From: JABCZH01 sp963803775
GTDB lineage: Bacteria; Acidobacteriota; Terriglobia; Terriglobales; Acidobacteriaceae
Length of the DNA stretch: 64,000 nucleotides
NCBI GenBank assembly: GCA_963803775.1
Contig: CAWDNS010000001.1
Coordinates: 682,001 to 746,000 of the forward strand
Direction: 5' to 3'
Below are positions 61,815 through 64,000 of this stretch, one piece after another. A program made the translations under genes and the position numbers. Under the pieces are notes generated by a model. The model saw only the letters and a program-made list of their open reading frames with translations, searched no databases and was not told where the DNA came from. How positions within the stretch are numbered: the first letter of the stretch is position 1; each line of letters opens with the position of its first letter.

Positions 61815-62126
61815 CTATCTTTCGATCACTTTCGGCACACGAAAGAACGTGCCGTCCGAGTCGGGCGCGTTGGCCAGTGCAACATTGTGCGGCAACGACT
61901 TCCGCAAGCCTTCAAGAATGTCCTCTCGGCCGGAATCGAGAGCGACACCCAGCAGCCCCCCCATCTGCGCCATGGGTTGCACATGCGAGGTGTCCAGTTC
62001 ATTCAGGCGATCGACGTATTCAAGAATTGAATTGAGGTCGCGTAAAAAACGGATGCGCTCCTCTTGAGTCAGATCCAGATGCGCGAGGTCGGCTACGTAA
62101 GCAACATCTTTGTCGCTGATTTTCAT
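61815..62126 (-). CDS. gatC: aspartyl/glutamyl-tRNA amidotransferase subunit C
   Basis: A 103-residue subunit C. The N-terminal VAYVADLAHLDLTQEE and the C-terminal PDSDGTFFRVPKVIE are family signatures. It wraps around GatA and helps its folding. Its start overlaps the stop of the DUF721 gene by four bases; gatA follows. Confidence 0.92.
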   Translation of the reverse strand: MKISDKDVAYVADLAHLDLTQEERIRFLRDLNSILEYVDRLNELDTSHVQPMAQMGGLLGVALDSGREDILEGLRKSLPHNVALANAPDSDGTFFRVPKVIER

Positions 62127-62410
62127 TTGCGGATCTCGGAGACCACAAATTCAATTCGCCGGACACTGCTCCCGGTGTAACGATTGATTACCGCCAAATA
62201 TTGTGGCGCCAGCGACTTCAGTTCCACGCGCCAGCCCGCGTCCGGCACCTCCACTCGCAGAATTCCGTCAGTGAACTCCAGTGCCGCCGTGCGGGCCGCT
62301 ACCGCCTGGCCACAGGCAATGGGCCACGCAAGTATGGGGCCGGTTCCAGCGGGCGCGCGCCGCAGACTCGCCGCAACAATCTTCTCAATTCCCAAACCTG
62401 CCTGTTCCAT
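62123..62410 (-). CDS. DUF721 (DciA-like) protein
   Basis: A 95-residue protein of the DUF721 family, some members of which load the replicative helicase (DciA). It shows AWPIACGQAVAARTAALEFTDGILRVEVPDAGWRVELKSLAPQYLAVINR, the family core. It is the first gene of the gatC-gatA run. Its exact role in this organism is not shown. Confidence 0.8.
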   Translation of the reverse strand: MEQAGLGIEKIVAASLRRAPAGTGPILAWPIACGQAVAARTAALEFTDGILRVEVPDAGWRVELKSLAPQYLAVINRYTGSSVRRIEFVVSEIRK

Positions 62411-62648
62411 AGATAAGGAGTTGAAGCGTAGATGGTAACTGATTCCCTGCTGGCTGGCTCTCTGACCTTCGTAATTTTAGGATAGCAGTTTCGCAAGCCA
62501 AGTGAGACACGGTTTCGAAATTTATATTTTTATTTGATTCAGCTAGATGGCCGGAATTTGGTGAAAAAGGGGGCTTGACAAGAATTTTCGAAGCTGTAGA
62601 AATTTCGGGAATTCTGCGGCATTTCTCCCGATGCGGAACCGATTCGTC

Positions 62649-63995
62649 CTATTTTGGCACGGGAAACTCCCGTGTCACGAATTGCAACGCTTCCTCACGA
62701 TTGCGTAAGTGCCCTTCAAGTTGCCCATCCTCTACCGCAGAAAGGATCTCTTTGAAGCGTGGTCCAGGATCATGTCCCGCCGCGATCAGGTCGTCTCCCG
62801 TGACCAGCGGCGCGGGGCGCATCGCTTCCGGCGTCAGCGTCGCCATTTTGTTCCGGGTAAAGTCATAAGTGGTCAAATCGCCATAGCTGGCCTGGCAATC
62901 CAGACGATGCAGTTCCAGGTGCTCGTCGAAGTGAGGCATGCGCACAAACTTCTTAAGCGTAGACTCGCTCATGCGCATGGCATGGCCAAAGCGCATGTGG
63001 TTGTCCACCAAGGCGAGAATCTGCTCGGTGTCATCGTTCGAAAAACGCAGACGGTGGCAGATTTCTTCTGCCATTTTGACTCCCACGCCCACATGCCCGT
63101 CAAAGCGGATGCGGTCCGGCGCCCGGTGAAAGGTCGCCGGCTTGCCCACATCATGCAGCAAGGCACCCCAAGCCAATGCGACTGAACATGGATGTGGCAA
63201 TTTCTCCAGCAGAATCAGGGTGTGCACGAAGACATCGCCCTCGGGATGAAATTGCGGCGGCTGCTCGACTCCCTTCATCGCTTCGATTTCAGGCAACACC
63301 TCGTGCAGCAAACGGGTTTCATCGAGCAGCAGGAAAGCTGATCGCGCCTGCCCTTCGATTAACATCTTTGTAAGTTCGTCGCGAACCCGTTCTGGCGACA
63401 CCTGCTGAATCGGAGGCGCGAGTTTCTGAATAGCCGCAAGAGTGGCTGGCTCGATCTCGAAGCCGAAACGCGCCGCAAACCGCACCGCCCTCAACATACG
63501 CAATTTGTCTTCGCCGAAGCGATGGTCAGGTTCACCAATACAGCGGATGATCTTGGCTCGTAGATCTTTCTGGCCGCCGACGAAGTCGAGCACCTCATTG
63601 CGGATCGGATCGAGCATCATGCCGTTAATCGTGAAGTCGCGGCGTTGCACATCTTCGCGCGGATCTTTGCTGAAGCGGACTTCGTCGGGATGGCGGCCAT
63701 CGGAATAGCCAATGTCGCTGCGAAAGGTCGCGACCTCAACGGCATTGCCTTTGGGGGTAGAGACGTTGCTTGCAACGTCTCCTGCCGGCACCAGCACCAC
63801 GCCGAACTGCGCTCCGACGCCATAGGCATCGGGAAAGATGCGCATAACTTCCTCCGGCGTGGCGTCGGTGGCTACGTCGTAATCGGCAGGCTCCTGGCCA
63901 AGCAGAATATCGCGCACGCATCCGCCCACGAGATAAGCCTTATGGCCCTTTTCGCGCAGCGTGCGAATGATCGAGATTGCGAAAGCTTTCAGCAT
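62649..63995 (-). CDS. cca: tRNA nucleotidyltransferase / poly(A) polymerase family (CCA-adding)
   Basis: A 448-residue protein adding CCA to tRNA 3' ends. The catalytic motif VGGCVRDILLGQEPADYDVATDATPEEV gives the GGxVRD and the DxD carboxylates; RRDFTINGMMLDP is the second motif; an HD domain follows (WGALLHDVGKPATFH). The start at 63995 is five bases from the window edge, so an upstream start cannot be excluded. Confidence 0.9.
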   Translation of the reverse strand: MLKAFAISIIRTLREKGHKAYLVGGCVRDILLGQEPADYDVATDATPEEVMRIFPDAYGVGAQFGVVLVPAGDVASNVSTPKGNAVEVATFRSDIGYSDGRHPDEVRFSKDPREDVQRRDFTINGMMLDPIRNEVLDFVGGQKDLRAKIIRCIGEPDHRFGEDKLRMLRAVRFAARFGFEIEPATLAAIQKLAPPIQQVSPERVRDELTKMLIEGQARSAFLLLDETRLLHEVLPEIEAMKGVEQPPQFHPEGDVFVHTLILLEKLPHPCSVALAWGALLHDVGKPATFHRAPDRIRFDGHVGVGVKMAEEICHRLRFSNDDTEQILALVDNHMRFGHAMRMSESTLKKFVRMPHFDEHLELHRLDCQASYGDLTTYDFTRNKMATLTPEAMRPAPLVTGDDLIAAGHDPGPRFKEILSAVEDGQLEGHLRNREEALQFVTREFPVPK

Positions 63996-64000
63996 TCGGC

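Noticed and set aside
62563..62600. Possible plus-strand promoter near 62575
   Set aside because: TTGACA is present but the -10 is weak and there is no plus-strand gene downstream.
1..64000. CRISPR arrays, insertion sequences, prophage, rRNA
   Set aside because: No spaced direct repeats, transposase or phage-like genes, or rRNA stretches were seen on reading through the window.

Overview
The window looks like a chromosomal segment of an Acidobacteriota bacterium, probably Terriglobia-like. This is an inference from gene content, not from a marker-gene comparison. Supporting features are two tandem S53 (sedolisin/kumamolisin-type) secreted peptidases, PEGA-domain and small secreted 'GCL' proteins, a cytochrome b fused to cytochrome c, an oxidase operon with two subunit III proteins, and many RND/EmrAB pumps. 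I see no prophage, insertion sequence, CRISPR array or rRNA. The only RNA gene I can support is one tRNA-Val(GAC).

Layout. 1-7.6 kb: a degradation region with an HxlR regulator and thiolase (minus), a divergent run of oxidoreductase, acyl-CoA ligase, TIM-barrel protein, GalB-type PIG-L hydratase and GalC/LigK-type aldolase, and a convergent aldehyde dehydrogenase. The GalB/GalC pair suggests the lower gallate/protocatechuate-4,5 pathway. 7.6-16.1 kb: small secreted proteins with a structured leader, a complete RND efflux operon and a PEGA-domain protein. 16.1-21.9 kb: fdhE divergent from a membrane-bound formate dehydrogenase whose catalytic subunit is read through an in-frame UGA (selenocysteine). 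22-26.8 kb: the two S53 peptidases. 26.8-40.1 kb: a respiratory block with a cupredoxin-like protein, cytochrome c, Rieske protein, cytochrome b/c, a heme-copper oxidase operon with heme O synthase, a stress/STAS protein, a second cupredoxin-like protein, a diheme cytochrome c and an outer-membrane barrel with an N-terminal CxxCH heme motif (Cyc2-like). 40.3-41 kb: a TetR regulator next to a promoter with an overlapping 20-bp palindrome. 41-46.7 kb: SH3-like secreted proteins, a membrane protein, a nucleoside-phosphorylase-like protein and a papain-like protein. 47-51.4 kb: a TolC/EmrA/EmrB efflux operon. 51.4-64 kb: cytidylate-kinase-like protein, diguanylate cyclase, PIG-L deacetylase, tRNA-Val, CDP-alcohol phosphatidyltransferase, cysS, an FmdE-like protein, gatA/gatC, a DUF721 protein and a CCA-adding enzyme.

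How the genes may work together. Formate oxidized in the periplasm feeds quinone, and the Rieske/cytochrome b/c complex and the heme-copper oxidase complete an aerobic chain. The most interesting unit is the TetR-linked barrel-heme protein, diheme cytochrome c and cupredoxin-like set, which could carry electrons between the cell surface and the oxidase directly upstream.

Four genes are broken by single frameshifts (formate dehydrogenase gamma subunit, ctaD, the stress/STAS gene and the nucleoside-phosphorylase-like gene). Both halves remain well conserved in each case, so sequencing or assembly error in a draft or metagenomic contig is at least as likely as real decay.
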